Source: Allocoprobacillus merdigallinarum
Lineage (GTDB): Bacteria; Bacillota_I; Bacilli_A; Erysipelotrichales; Coprobacillaceae
Length of the DNA: 24,946 nucleotides
Assembly (NCBI GenBank): GCA_019117525.1
Contig: DWZO01000004.1
Span: forward strand, 1 to 24,946
Reading direction: 5' to 3'
The notes under the pieces: generated by a model
Database searches by the model: none
Told to the model about the DNA's origin: nothing
What the model saw: the letters and a program-made list of their open reading frames with translations, nothing else
Shown: in pieces, positions 1 to 7,460 of the stretch
How the letters are laid out: every line of letters starts with the position of its first letter
Numbering within the stretch: the first letter of the stretch is position 1
Made by a program: the position numbers and the translations under genes

Positions 1-557
1 AGCAGATAATAATTCATGATTGTTCTTCCAGTTCTTCCATTTGCATCAGCAAATGGATGAATATTTTCAAAACAGGCATGAAGGTAACTTGCCACAGTGA
101 AAACATCTTCTCCTTCATACTCATTTATTTCTTCGAGCAATTCTTGAAGATCGCTTTCGACATTTTCAGGATAACTTCCTACTTCATATTTACCTGTAAT
201 ATAATCATGTTTTTTGAATTCTCCTGGTCTTTCATGATTCATATCATAACGATATGAATCATATGTTCCTTTTGAAAGTTCATAATGAATCTTCTTGATA
301 AGAGGAATACTTAAGGGTACCTTGTCAATAATTTTATCAAGCAAAAAATGATAACAATCTTTTTGATTTTGAATTTCAAAAAGTGTCCTTAAATCTCCAG
401 TGTAATTGGATACTTTCCCTTTTTCAAATATATCTCTTGTATCATGGTAATCTGTGTTTTGATTTTCAATTTTGTTCGAGTGATAAGCAAAAAGTATTTT
501 AAAATCAAGTAATTGAGCTTCAAGTTCATCTTTATTTTTATAGTATATTCTATACAT
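1..557 (-). CDS. Fic family protein, partial (C-terminus beyond window)
   Basis: The gene reads leftward from the ATG at 557-555 and is still open at base 1, giving 185 visible residues. Residues 167-178 read HPFADANGRTGR, the Fic active-site loop HxFx(D/E)xNGRxxR. Fic enzymes usually transfer AMP from ATP to a hydroxyl side chain of a target protein; some transfer other phosphate-containing groups. Near the N-terminus residues 27-32 read SNKIEN, matching the (S/T)xxxE(G/N) inhibitory helix motif, here ahead of the Fic core as in class II Fic proteins. The enzyme is therefore probably self-inhibited. No separate antitoxin gene is visible upstream of it. The start is supported by AGGTGG about 9 bases ahead of the ATG and a TATAAT box further upstream. 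The target is unknown and the protein is presumably cytosolic. Family assignment is firm; in vivo role is not. Confidence 0.9.
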   Translation of the reverse strand, partial: MYRIYYKNKDELEAQLLDFKILFAYHSNKIENQNTDYHDTRDIFEKGKVSNYTGDLRTLFEIQNQKDCYHFLLDKIIDKVPLSIPLIKKIHYELSKGTYDSYRYDMNHERPGEFKKHDYITGKYEVGSYPENVESDLQELLEEINEYEGEDVFTVASYLHACFENIHPFADANGRTGRTIMNYYL

Positions 558-578
558 GATATTCACCACCTGAAAATT

Positions 579-584
579 ATTATA
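579..584 (-). promoter_or_regulatory. Probable -10 box of the Fic gene
   Basis: Read on the minus strand this is a perfect TATAAT, 21 bases ahead of the Fic start codon, with AGGTGG between them. No good -35 element is seen at 16-18 bases, so this rests mostly on the -10 match and its position. Confidence 0.4.
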
Positions 585-946
585 CAACAATTTTACTAAG
601 AATTTATAGAGAAAGTTGTACTCTTTCAACTATTTTCAATATAAAATATGGGAAATCTGGTTGAAAGGCATTGTAAAAATCTTATTAAGTTCTTTGGATA
701 ATAAAAGGACTTCACACATTTAAAGATAAACTAATAGGGAAATTTAATGGTAGAGAATAAACTTCACATAAAGATATTGAAGCTATCAATCATTTGTTTA
801 AATAAAACTTTATAAAATTGATAAAAAATTATAGATATTAAATGAATAACTTGTCTGTATTTTTATAAGTTGAATTAAAAAAAGAATAATTATTATAGAA
901 AGAGTAGACTTAATTATTCAAAAAATAAATTATGGTAATAAGAATA
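585..946. other. AT-rich gene-free gap, possible coding remnant
   Basis: No intact gene is seen in this stretch. The only hint of former coding is on the plus strand at 719-805. One frame there, with a single internal TAA at 758-760, reads FKDKLIGKFNGRE, then stop, then TSHKDIEAINHLFK, then stop. It has no start codon or ribosome binding site and I cannot assign it to a family. It may be a decayed gene end or chance. Confidence 0.3.
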
Positions 947-982
947 AAAGACAAGCAAATTTGGTTACTATTGCTTGTCTTT
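947..982 (-). terminator. Terminator of the AAA/nuclease gene
   Basis: A perfect 12 bp inverted repeat (947-958 pairs with 971-982; arms AAAGACAAGCAA/TTGCTTGTCTTT) with a 12-base loop, followed on the minus strand by a T-rich run. The proximal arm lies inside the last codons of the nuclease gene, so the stop codon sits in the loop. Confidence 0.7.
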
Positions 983-2605
983 GTTTCTCCATGTTATAAA
1001 AACATCTTTGCCGCAATGGGCTAATCCAATATAAATAACTTTGCCTGACATATTGGCGTCATAATGATTTTTTTGAATTTGTTGAATAGCTTGATTAGAA
1101 AGCTGTTCTATTTTTTCTTTGTTTGTTGAATATTTGAATTCCAATATATAAGAAGGTGATATTGCACTTTTTGCTTTTAGAATAATATCACAACGACCTT
1201 TTCCGGCTTCTTTATTACTGATGATTTCATAGTCATGGGATAACCATGCACACATTCCTAGAAACATTACATGATAGCTATTTTCATTTTGCAAATCATG
1301 ATAAGATGGTAATGTCAATAAAATGTGAGTATAATAATTTTCAAAATCAATTTGATTACCAAACAATAATGCATCGCATAATCCGGATAGATCTGTTGAA
1401 GAAATATTGAGATAATAAGAGGTTAATTGCTGAAATTCTTTTTGCACTTCTTGATTTGGAATACGTAAAATATATCTATCAATTTGCAAAGAATTTGTTT
1501 TTTCTGTTGTTAAGTATCCTGCATTAACAAATAACCCCCATAGATTAGGAGTATTACTGACTTCAAAAAAACTTGTTTCCATTTGTACGAGTGTTTCAAG
1601 TTTTCCTGTTTCAATAAGTTTTTCATATCCTTGCTTAAAAGATGTATCACATTCTTTCATCGCATCTTTAATCATTTTATTAGAGCTTGTATTGACCCAA
1701 TAAGGTCTTAATTCTTTATTGTCGATATAATTAATAATAGACCATGGATTATAAATTTCCATATTTCCAATATGATAGCCATCATACATAGCTTTGACTT
1801 TATCATCCAATGAAAGACCATAATATTCTAGCATAGCTTTTGTTTCTGTTTCTGTAAATCCGAAATATTGACTATAATGCTGATCTGTAAGAGTGCAAAC
1901 AGCTGGATTATTTAAATCACTAAAAATATTTTCTTTAGCGACTCTTTGTATGCCTGTCAACATAGCATATTGCAGACTTGGAGAAGTTTTTAAGGCATTA
2001 TGAAGTAATGAAGCTAAACCGCTTTTGATATCATCATAAAATTCACCGACATGTGCTTCGATAAAAGGTGTATCATATTCATCTATAAAAACCATAACTT
2101 TTTGATGGTAATATTTTTCCATCCTTTTCATTAAAAAATCTAATGATTCGCTTATCGTATTTAAGCTATTATCATGAATTAAAGCATCAACAATTCTGTT
2201 ATAACGACTTTTTTCAAATTGAGACATATTAGAAAATACATGTTCATTTTTTTCATAAATATCTTGTAAAGTTGTTTTTATTGATAAAATAAATTGTTCT
2301 TTATGACCTTTAGCATTAGCAAAAGATATAAAGATGGTTGGATATTGATTTATGTATGAAGCATATTCTGTCTGCATAATCTTTGTATTTTTGAATATGT
2401 CTTTTGAATTTTTAGTTATGTCAAAAAACTCAGCCATCATAGACATATTAAGAGTTTTACCAAAACGTCTTGGTCGTGTAATTAAGGTTACAGTCGTTTT
2501 TCTTTCGAGAAAATCTTTAATCATTAAACTTTTATCTACATTATAATAATTTTCAGATATAAGTTTATGATAATCCATGACTCCAATAGGTAAAGCCTTT
2601 TTCAT
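968..2605 (-). CDS. AAA-ATPase-like protein with C-terminal PD-(D/E)XK nuclease domain
   Basis: A 545-residue protein of the family that joins an N-terminal AAA-ATPase-like domain to a C-terminal PD-(D/E)XK nuclease-like domain. The P-loop is the family's unusual form, TRPRRFGKT (residues 43-51); FIDEYD (173-178) is the Walker B strand. Towards the C-terminus GRCDIIL (470-476, D473) and LEFK (488-491, E489 and K491) supply the D...ExK nuclease signature, followed by a Gln-rich helix at about 502-516. All catalytic positions I can identify are intact. The family is common, often in many copies, in gut Firmicutes and Bacteroidetes; its role is not well established, and defence or mobile-element function is usually suggested. 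I chose the ATG at 2605-2603 because GAAGAAGG lies just upstream and the family normally begins close to KKALPIGV; an upstream in-frame start would add 31 unconvincing residues. The gene is divergent from the primase-helicase operon. Confidence 0.85.
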   Translation of the reverse strand: MKKALPIGVMDYHKLISENYYNVDKSLMIKDFLERKTTVTLITRPRRFGKTLNMSMMAEFFDITKNSKDIFKNTKIMQTEYASYINQYPTIFISFANAKGHKEQFILSIKTTLQDIYEKNEHVFSNMSQFEKSRYNRIVDALIHDNSLNTISESLDFLMKRMEKYYHQKVMVFIDEYDTPFIEAHVGEFYDDIKSGLASLLHNALKTSPSLQYAMLTGIQRVAKENIFSDLNNPAVCTLTDQHYSQYFGFTETETKAMLEYYGLSLDDKVKAMYDGYHIGNMEIYNPWSIINYIDNKELRPYWVNTSSNKMIKDAMKECDTSFKQGYEKLIETGKLETLVQMETSFFEVSNTPNLWGLFVNAGYLTTEKTNSLQIDRYILRIPNQEVQKEFQQLTSYYLNISSTDLSGLCDALLFGNQIDFENYYTHILLTLPSYHDLQNENSYHVMFLGMCAWLSHDYEIISNKEAGKGRCDIILKAKSAISPSYILEFKYSTNKEKIEQLSNQAIQQIQKNHYDANMSGKVIYIGLAHCGKDVFITWRNKDKQ

Positions 2606-2629
2606 TGTTACACCTTCTTCCTTGTTATA

Positions 2630-2656
2630 AGTATAACATAAATGCCACTTTATCAA
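2630..2656 (-). promoter_or_regulatory. Probable promoter of the AAA/nuclease gene
   Basis: On the minus strand TTGATA (2656-2651) and TATACT (2635-2630) are separated by 15 bases, with the TATACT box 24 bases ahead of the start codon. The -10 match is good; the spacing is shorter than the ideal 17, so confidence is moderate. Confidence 0.45.
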
Positions 2657-2770
2657 AACAAATTCTTTTCTTTGAATATTATGGAAGTCGATATACAAAA
2701 TACTTATTGTGTTTTATTTCTTTTAATGAGAAAATATATGGTAGAAAAAGTAAATAATGAGGATATTATC

Positions 2771-5680
2771 ATGGGTAAAATGACGACATTTGAAGACTTA
2801 GAAAAAGAAAATAGGCAACTCAAAAAAAGAATAGAATATTTAGAAAAGCTTTTAGATAAACATCATATTGTTTATCATCAAATAGAAAAGGAAAATCATT
2901 TCATTAATAGTGAAGTCATTACCCCAAGACATGCGATTATATTTTATCGACTTTTTAAAGGGAGAAAAGATGTTTATAGTCAAAGACATATTAATAAAGA
3001 TGGGAGAGTTGGATATTATCCTCAATGTGAAAACTTTTGGAAAAATGAAATCTGTTTGAAAAAAACAAATAAAAAAATAAAATGTAAAGATTGTCCAAAT
3101 AAAAAATGGAAAGTGTTAAATCAAAGAGTTGTTATGGAGCATCTTAAAGGAAATGATATCAATGGTAATGACGTCATAGGTATTTATCCTATGTTAGAAG
3201 ATGAAACTACAAACTTATTGGTATTTGATTTTGATAATCACGAAGTCGGAACAGATGGTGAGAATGTTGATAATAGTTGGAAAGAAGAGGTCAATGCTCT
3301 AAGAGAAATTTGTCAATTACATCAAATTGATATTCTTGTGGAAAGATCACGATCAGGTAAAGGGGCTCATCTTTGGATTTTCTTTGATCAACCCTTACCT
3401 GCTATAACAGCAAGACGTTTTGGTAGAGCGCTATTAAATATAGGTGCTCAATCTATTAATTTAAAAACATTTCAAACATATGATCGTATGATTCCTGCAC
3501 AAGATCATTTGGCGGATGATGGGTTAGGAAATTTAATTGCCTTACCATTACAGGGCCAGGCTTTGAAAAAACAAAATAGTGCTTTTGTAGATGAAAATTG
3601 GAATGTTTATCCCCATCAATGGGAATGTCTTGAAAAAGTTAAAAAACTATCATTGGAATTTGTAGAAGAGAAACTTGAATTATGGAAAGATAAAGATATA
3701 TTTAGTGAGAATTATGATTATTCGATATCTCAACCATGGATTAAAGAAAATCATTTTCATAAAGATGATGTCAATCATCATGTTGACATCAAATTTGCAA
3801 ATATGGTTTATATTGATACAAGAAGTTTGAAGCCAAGAATTCAAAATCAAATAAGACGTTTAGCAGCTTTTAGAAATAAAGAATTTTTTAAGAGAAGAGC
3901 AATGGGATTATCTGTTAGAGGGATGAATTCATGGATAGAATGCGCAATTGATATAGATTATTGGATTTGTTTACCTAGGGGATGTTTATCGGTTCTTCGA
4001 AATGAATTAGAAAAAAGTCAAATTACATATCATATAGAAGATCTTAGAAATTCGCAAAAGAAAATAGATGTCAATTTTATAGGTCAATTATATGATAATC
4101 AACAAAAGGCATGTGAAACATTATTAGAAAATGATATAGGAATTTGTCATGCAACGACTGCGTTTGGCAAAACTGTTGTTGGAACAAACTTGATAGCTCA
4201 AAGAAAAGTGAATACACTCATTATCGTTCATACCAATTTGATTATGAATAACTGGGAAGATGATCTTAACCGTTTTTTAAGTGTTCATGAGAAATTACCA
4301 ACATACACAACTCCATCAGGGATAAAGAAAACAAGAAAGAGTATTATTGGGAAATTATATAGTAATCATAATTCTGTAACTGGTATTATTGATATTGCTA
4401 TTGTCAATTCACTCATTACAAAAGGTGAAATCAAAGATTTGGTTAGGAACTATGGGATGATTATTGTAGATGAATGTCATCATAGTGCATCTGCTATGCT
4501 TTATGATGTACTCACTGAAGTTCGCGCTAAATATGTTTATGGATTTACTGCAACTCCAAAAAGAGAAGATGGTTTGGAACAAAAAACTTTTATGCAATTA
4601 GGACCTATTCGATATCAGTTTACGACCAAGCAAAGATTACAACTTCAAAATGTCAATCATTATATCTTCCCACGTTTTACGAGATTCATAGATTTAGAAA
4701 ATACAAAAATATCATTAAATGAATTGTATCAAAAATTGATTCATGATCAAGAAAGAAATCAACAAATTCTTACAGATATAAAAGAAGCACTTCAAAATAA
4801 ACGTACACCATTGATTATTACAAAATTTAAGGAACATGCTCAATATATATATGAACAATTACAGGGACGAAGTGACCATATTTTTCTGTTGGTTGGGGGT
4901 AAAGGTCATAAAAAGAATAGACAAATACGTGAAAAACTCAAAAATATTAACAAACAAGAAAGTGTTATCTTAGTAGCAACAGCACAATATGTAGGAGAGG
5001 GCTTCAACTTTCCGAGATTAGATACTTTATTTTTAACCGTTCCTGTATCTGTAGAGAGTAACATAGAGCAATATTCAGGAAGATTGCATAGAGATTTTGA
5101 AGGAAAAAAAGATGTTATTATTTATGATTATATTGATTCACATATAAAAACATTGGAAAAAATGTATCATAAACGTATGAGAACGTACAAAAAGATGGGC
5201 TATGAAATATGTACAACATTACATGTCCGTGAAGATGAAATTCAAATGATATATGATAACTCTGATTATCAAAAAATATTTGATAAAGATATAGAATGTG
5301 CTAATGAAAGTATTGTGATTTCAAGTCCAGGTTTAAGTCAAAAGAGTGTTAATTATTATTTAAGATTGTTTCAATCTAAGTTAAAAGAAAATATTTCCAT
5401 AACAATTCTCACTTTAGATTCTAAAAGTTATCCAAAAAATATGGTTGAAAAAACGAACATATTGATTCAAAATTTAAAAGAAAATGCTATTCATGTGATT
5501 GTTACTTCATCTTTATATGAACATTACGCTATAATTGATAAAGAAATGATCTGGTATGGAAATATGAATTTACTATCAAATGTTAAAGAACAAGATTATA
5601 TGATGAGAATTTCACACCAGCAATTAGTATATGAATTATTACAAGAAACACAAAAAGTGATGAAAGAAGGAAAAGAATGA
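2771..5680 (+). CDS. TOTE-type primase-like domain / SF2 helicase / PLD-like fusion
   Basis: A 969-residue fusion that probably primes, remodels or senses DNA. Residues 1-45 form a short coiled coil. Residues 45-300 look like the archaeo-eukaryotic primase-like domain of TOTE conflict systems: a four-Cys cluster (C86, C95, C105, C108), the metal-binding LLVFDFDNH (D153, D155) and GKGAHLWIF with H200. Residues 440-800 are a superfamily 2 helicase: Q444, P-loop ATTAFGKT (461-468), DECH (567-570), GFTATP (591-596) and QYSGRLHR (767-774). The tail (about 840-969) resembles a phospholipase D-like domain, ending in HYAIID (918-923) and GNMN (930-933), but lacks the HxK lysine, so it is probably not a canonical nuclease. 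The start at 2771 has AGG 8 bases upstream; the 43 additional in-frame residues further upstream have no such signal. Its stop overlaps the next gene by 4 bases (ATGA), indicating translational coupling. Defence or mobile-element conflict is the likely role, by family. Confidence 0.85.
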   Translation: MGKMTTFEDLEKENRQLKKRIEYLEKLLDKHHIVYHQIEKENHFINSEVITPRHAIIFYRLFKGRKDVYSQRHINKDGRVGYYPQCENFWKNEICLKKTNKKIKCKDCPNKKWKVLNQRVVMEHLKGNDINGNDVIGIYPMLEDETTNLLVFDFDNHEVGTDGENVDNSWKEEVNALREICQLHQIDILVERSRSGKGAHLWIFFDQPLPAITARRFGRALLNIGAQSINLKTFQTYDRMIPAQDHLADDGLGNLIALPLQGQALKKQNSAFVDENWNVYPHQWECLEKVKKLSLEFVEEKLELWKDKDIFSENYDYSISQPWIKENHFHKDDVNHHVDIKFANMVYIDTRSLKPRIQNQIRRLAAFRNKEFFKRRAMGLSVRGMNSWIECAIDIDYWICLPRGCLSVLRNELEKSQITYHIEDLRNSQKKIDVNFIGQLYDNQQKACETLLENDIGICHATTAFGKTVVGTNLIAQRKVNTLIIVHTNLIMNNWEDDLNRFLSVHEKLPTYTTPSGIKKTRKSIIGKLYSNHNSVTGIIDIAIVNSLITKGEIKDLVRNYGMIIVDECHHSASAMLYDVLTEVRAKYVYGFTATPKREDGLEQKTFMQLGPIRYQFTTKQRLQLQNVNHYIFPRFTRFIDLENTKISLNELYQKLIHDQERNQQILTDIKEALQNKRTPLIITKFKEHAQYIYEQLQGRSDHIFLLVGGKGHKKNRQIREKLKNINKQESVILVATAQYVGEGFNFPRLDTLFLTVPVSVESNIEQYSGRLHRDFEGKKDVIIYDYIDSHIKTLEKMYHKRMRTYKKMGYEICTTLHVREDEIQMIYDNSDYQKIFDKDIECANESIVISSPGLSQKSVNYYLRLFQSKLKENISITILTLDSKSYPKNMVEKTNILIQNLKENAIHVIVTSSLYEHYAIIDKEMIWYGNMNLLSNVKEQDYMMRISHQQLVYELLQETQKVMKEGKE

Positions 5681-6642
5681 AGGTTAAAGAATTAAGAGAT
5701 TTATTAAAAGATAAAGACATAAAGATGATTAATGATGCTTTTGTAGAAGTTTACAAAGCTTTACCAAAATCAAAAAAAGAAGAATTAGATAGTGTTATTG
5801 AAAGTATTGTGAAAGGTGAAGGTAAGAAAAAAACAGTTAAACAAGAAGAAGTTTCATTAAATGATTTATTTGTTGAAATTCAAGATTTTTTACAGGATGC
5901 TTATCATGGCTTTTATATAGCACCTAATCGTATTGTGCCTAAAAAAGAAAGGCCTAAATGGCGTTATAAAGTCAAAAGATATTTAAAGATTTTATTTGAG
6001 GTTCCCTCAGATCATCCTTATTTTTTACAAGTTGTTATATTGATTCGTGAAATTTATAAGGTGTTAAGTTATGGCTGTGGTGTTTATGTTTTTTCAAGTG
6101 ATGATCCTTTTGCATCAGTTGGTATCGCTCAAGAAGAGTTATATGAAGAATATATAAAACGACAGATGCAATTACCAGTCACAGAAGAGACAATACGAGA
6201 GATGGTTACTGGTGCAACACATTGTTATTTGAGTCGTGAATGTTTGCATGAAATGTTATACGGCGTTTTAAACTTTCATATTCAAAAACTGGAATATCGT
6301 GACATGGTTAAAGCATATGGTCAAAAATTTATTGAGTCACAGAAAAAGTTTATTGCTTCATTAGAACGTTATGATGATAGACTTTATGAAGCAACTTCAT
6401 TACTGAATGAAACGAATGATGTTGTTTTGATTTTTCACTATGGTTCCTTTGAAAAGGCTCTTCAATATTATTTTAAAAACAGCTATGAACGTAATCAGGA
6501 AGTGACTCTTTATAAAGTTTTGATGTTAACAGAGATATTCTTTTCCAAAAAAGAATGGATTGAAGCTTATGAGTATGGTTTAAAATTAAATATTGAACCT
6601 AGACAAAGCTTACAAGATAAATATAAAAAATATAAAGCATAA
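5677..6642 (+). CDS. Uncharacterised protein, second gene of primase-helicase operon
   Basis: A 321-residue protein that I do not recognise. The N-terminal 50 residues are charged and helical and include a Lys-rich linker (about 47-56). A strongly basic stretch, VPKKERPKWRYKVKRYLK (87-104), could contact nucleic acid, though this is inference from charge only. The middle has a CGVYVFSSDDPF segment (134-145); the C-terminal third is amphipathic helices in a helical-repeat style (about 230-315). No signal peptide, membrane segment or enzyme motif is evident, so it is probably cytosolic. Its ATG overlaps the helicase stop codon (ATGA), so its translation is very likely coupled to the helicase, and a Shine-Dalgarno-like GAAGGAAAAG lies within the end of that gene. 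The tight coupling is the best functional clue: a partner or accessory of the primase-helicase. Confidence 0.75.
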   Translation: MKVKELRDLLKDKDIKMINDAFVEVYKALPKSKKEELDSVIESIVKGEGKKKTVKQEEVSLNDLFVEIQDFLQDAYHGFYIAPNRIVPKKERPKWRYKVKRYLKILFEVPSDHPYFLQVVILIREIYKVLSYGCGVYVFSSDDPFASVGIAQEELYEEYIKRQMQLPVTEETIREMVTGATHCYLSRECLHEMLYGVLNFHIQKLEYRDMVKAYGQKFIESQKKFIASLERYDDRLYEATSLLNETNDVVLIFHYGSFEKALQYYFKNSYERNQEVTLYKVLMLTEIFFSKKEWIEAYEYGLKLNIEPRQSLQDKYKKYKA

Positions 6643-6656
6643 AAAGGAGAACGACT

Positions 6657-7451
6657 ATGTCAGAAAGAGAATATATAAGAAGTGCAGCAATAGATATCAT
6701 GACAAATCAAGTTCAAGATCATTTAGATGAAAATACAATGAATATGTATCAAAAAATGTTAGATCAAGGAATGAGTGAAGAAAGAGCTATAGAATTACTT
6801 GCCTTTTATATGGAAATGTATATCCAGGAAAATTTTCATTTACAGGAATTTAATAGTGAAAAATGGAAAGCGTTTTTAGATAACTTGGAACCCATTTATC
6901 ATGTGCCAGGTGAATATGAATTTGATGCTCAGGAAGAACGTCGTAATTTAAGACATATTCAAAGAGAATATGGAAAATTAAAATCTGATGTTGAAGAATT
7001 GGAAGATGAGCTTTTTGTGATTGAATCTCATTTATTAGTATTACATGCCCTATATAAGATTGATACATTTGAAGCGAAGAAGATTATACATATTGTCATG
7101 AATCGTTTATTAGATTTGAAGAATCATTATACAAGTGATTATACAGATTATACAACTGAAGACATTTTATCTTTAGCAGACGGATTAGAGAAAATGTGTA
7201 ATCCTTATATCAATCCACAGTTATATGATTATTTATCAAAGTTTGTTGATTTAAAAGATGAATCACAGTTTGATTATATTTTTAAAAATATTTTTCTATG
7301 TTTGTCTAGAATATTAGTCAGCATGGATAGATTTGAAAAAGATCTTGGAAAAAATGGCTATTTCCGTTTTATTAGTCAATATATTGATCTTGAGGCTTGT
7401 ATTGATGATGGGCCAGCATTTATCTTTAACGAAAATACATTAAAAAAGTAA
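6657..7451 (+). CDS. Uncharacterised helical / coiled-coil protein
   Basis: A 264-residue helical protein with no enzyme motif that I can see. Residues 1-80 resemble a small all-helical module found in many Firmicute hypothetical proteins: a first helix ending in a polar segment, then GMSEERAIELLAFYMEMYI (38-56), then SEKWKAFLDNL (67-77). I judge this by pattern memory, not by alignment. Residues about 90-130 form a charged heptad-like coiled coil (EERRNLRHIQREYGKLKSDV region), so it may dimerise or bind a partner. The rest is helical with a Tyr/Thr-rich turn near 155-165. It follows the preceding gene by 14 bases with a strong AAGGAG site (about 6643-6649) and precedes the next gene by 9 bases, so the three genes are almost certainly co-transcribed. 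Function unknown. Confidence 0.75.
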   Translation: MSEREYIRSAAIDIMTNQVQDHLDENTMNMYQKMLDQGMSEERAIELLAFYMEMYIQENFHLQEFNSEKWKAFLDNLEPIYHVPGEYEFDAQEERRNLRHIQREYGKLKSDVEELEDELFVIESHLLVLHALYKIDTFEAKKIIHIVMNRLLDLKNHYTSDYTDYTTEDILSLADGLEKMCNPYINPQLYDYLSKFVDLKDESQFDYIFKNIFLCLSRILVSMDRFEKDLGKNGYFRFISQYIDLEACIDDGPAFIFNENTLKK

Positions 7452-7460
7452 GAGGTTGTT

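Noticed and set aside
57..257. Plus-strand open frame of 66 residues
   Set aside because: It lies antisense within the Fic gene, which has an unmistakable active-site motif; no ribosome binding site.
2642..2770. Longer start for the primase-helicase gene
   Set aside because: The extra 43 residues are low-complexity and run into the divergent promoter; the ATG at 2771 has a proper ribosome binding site.
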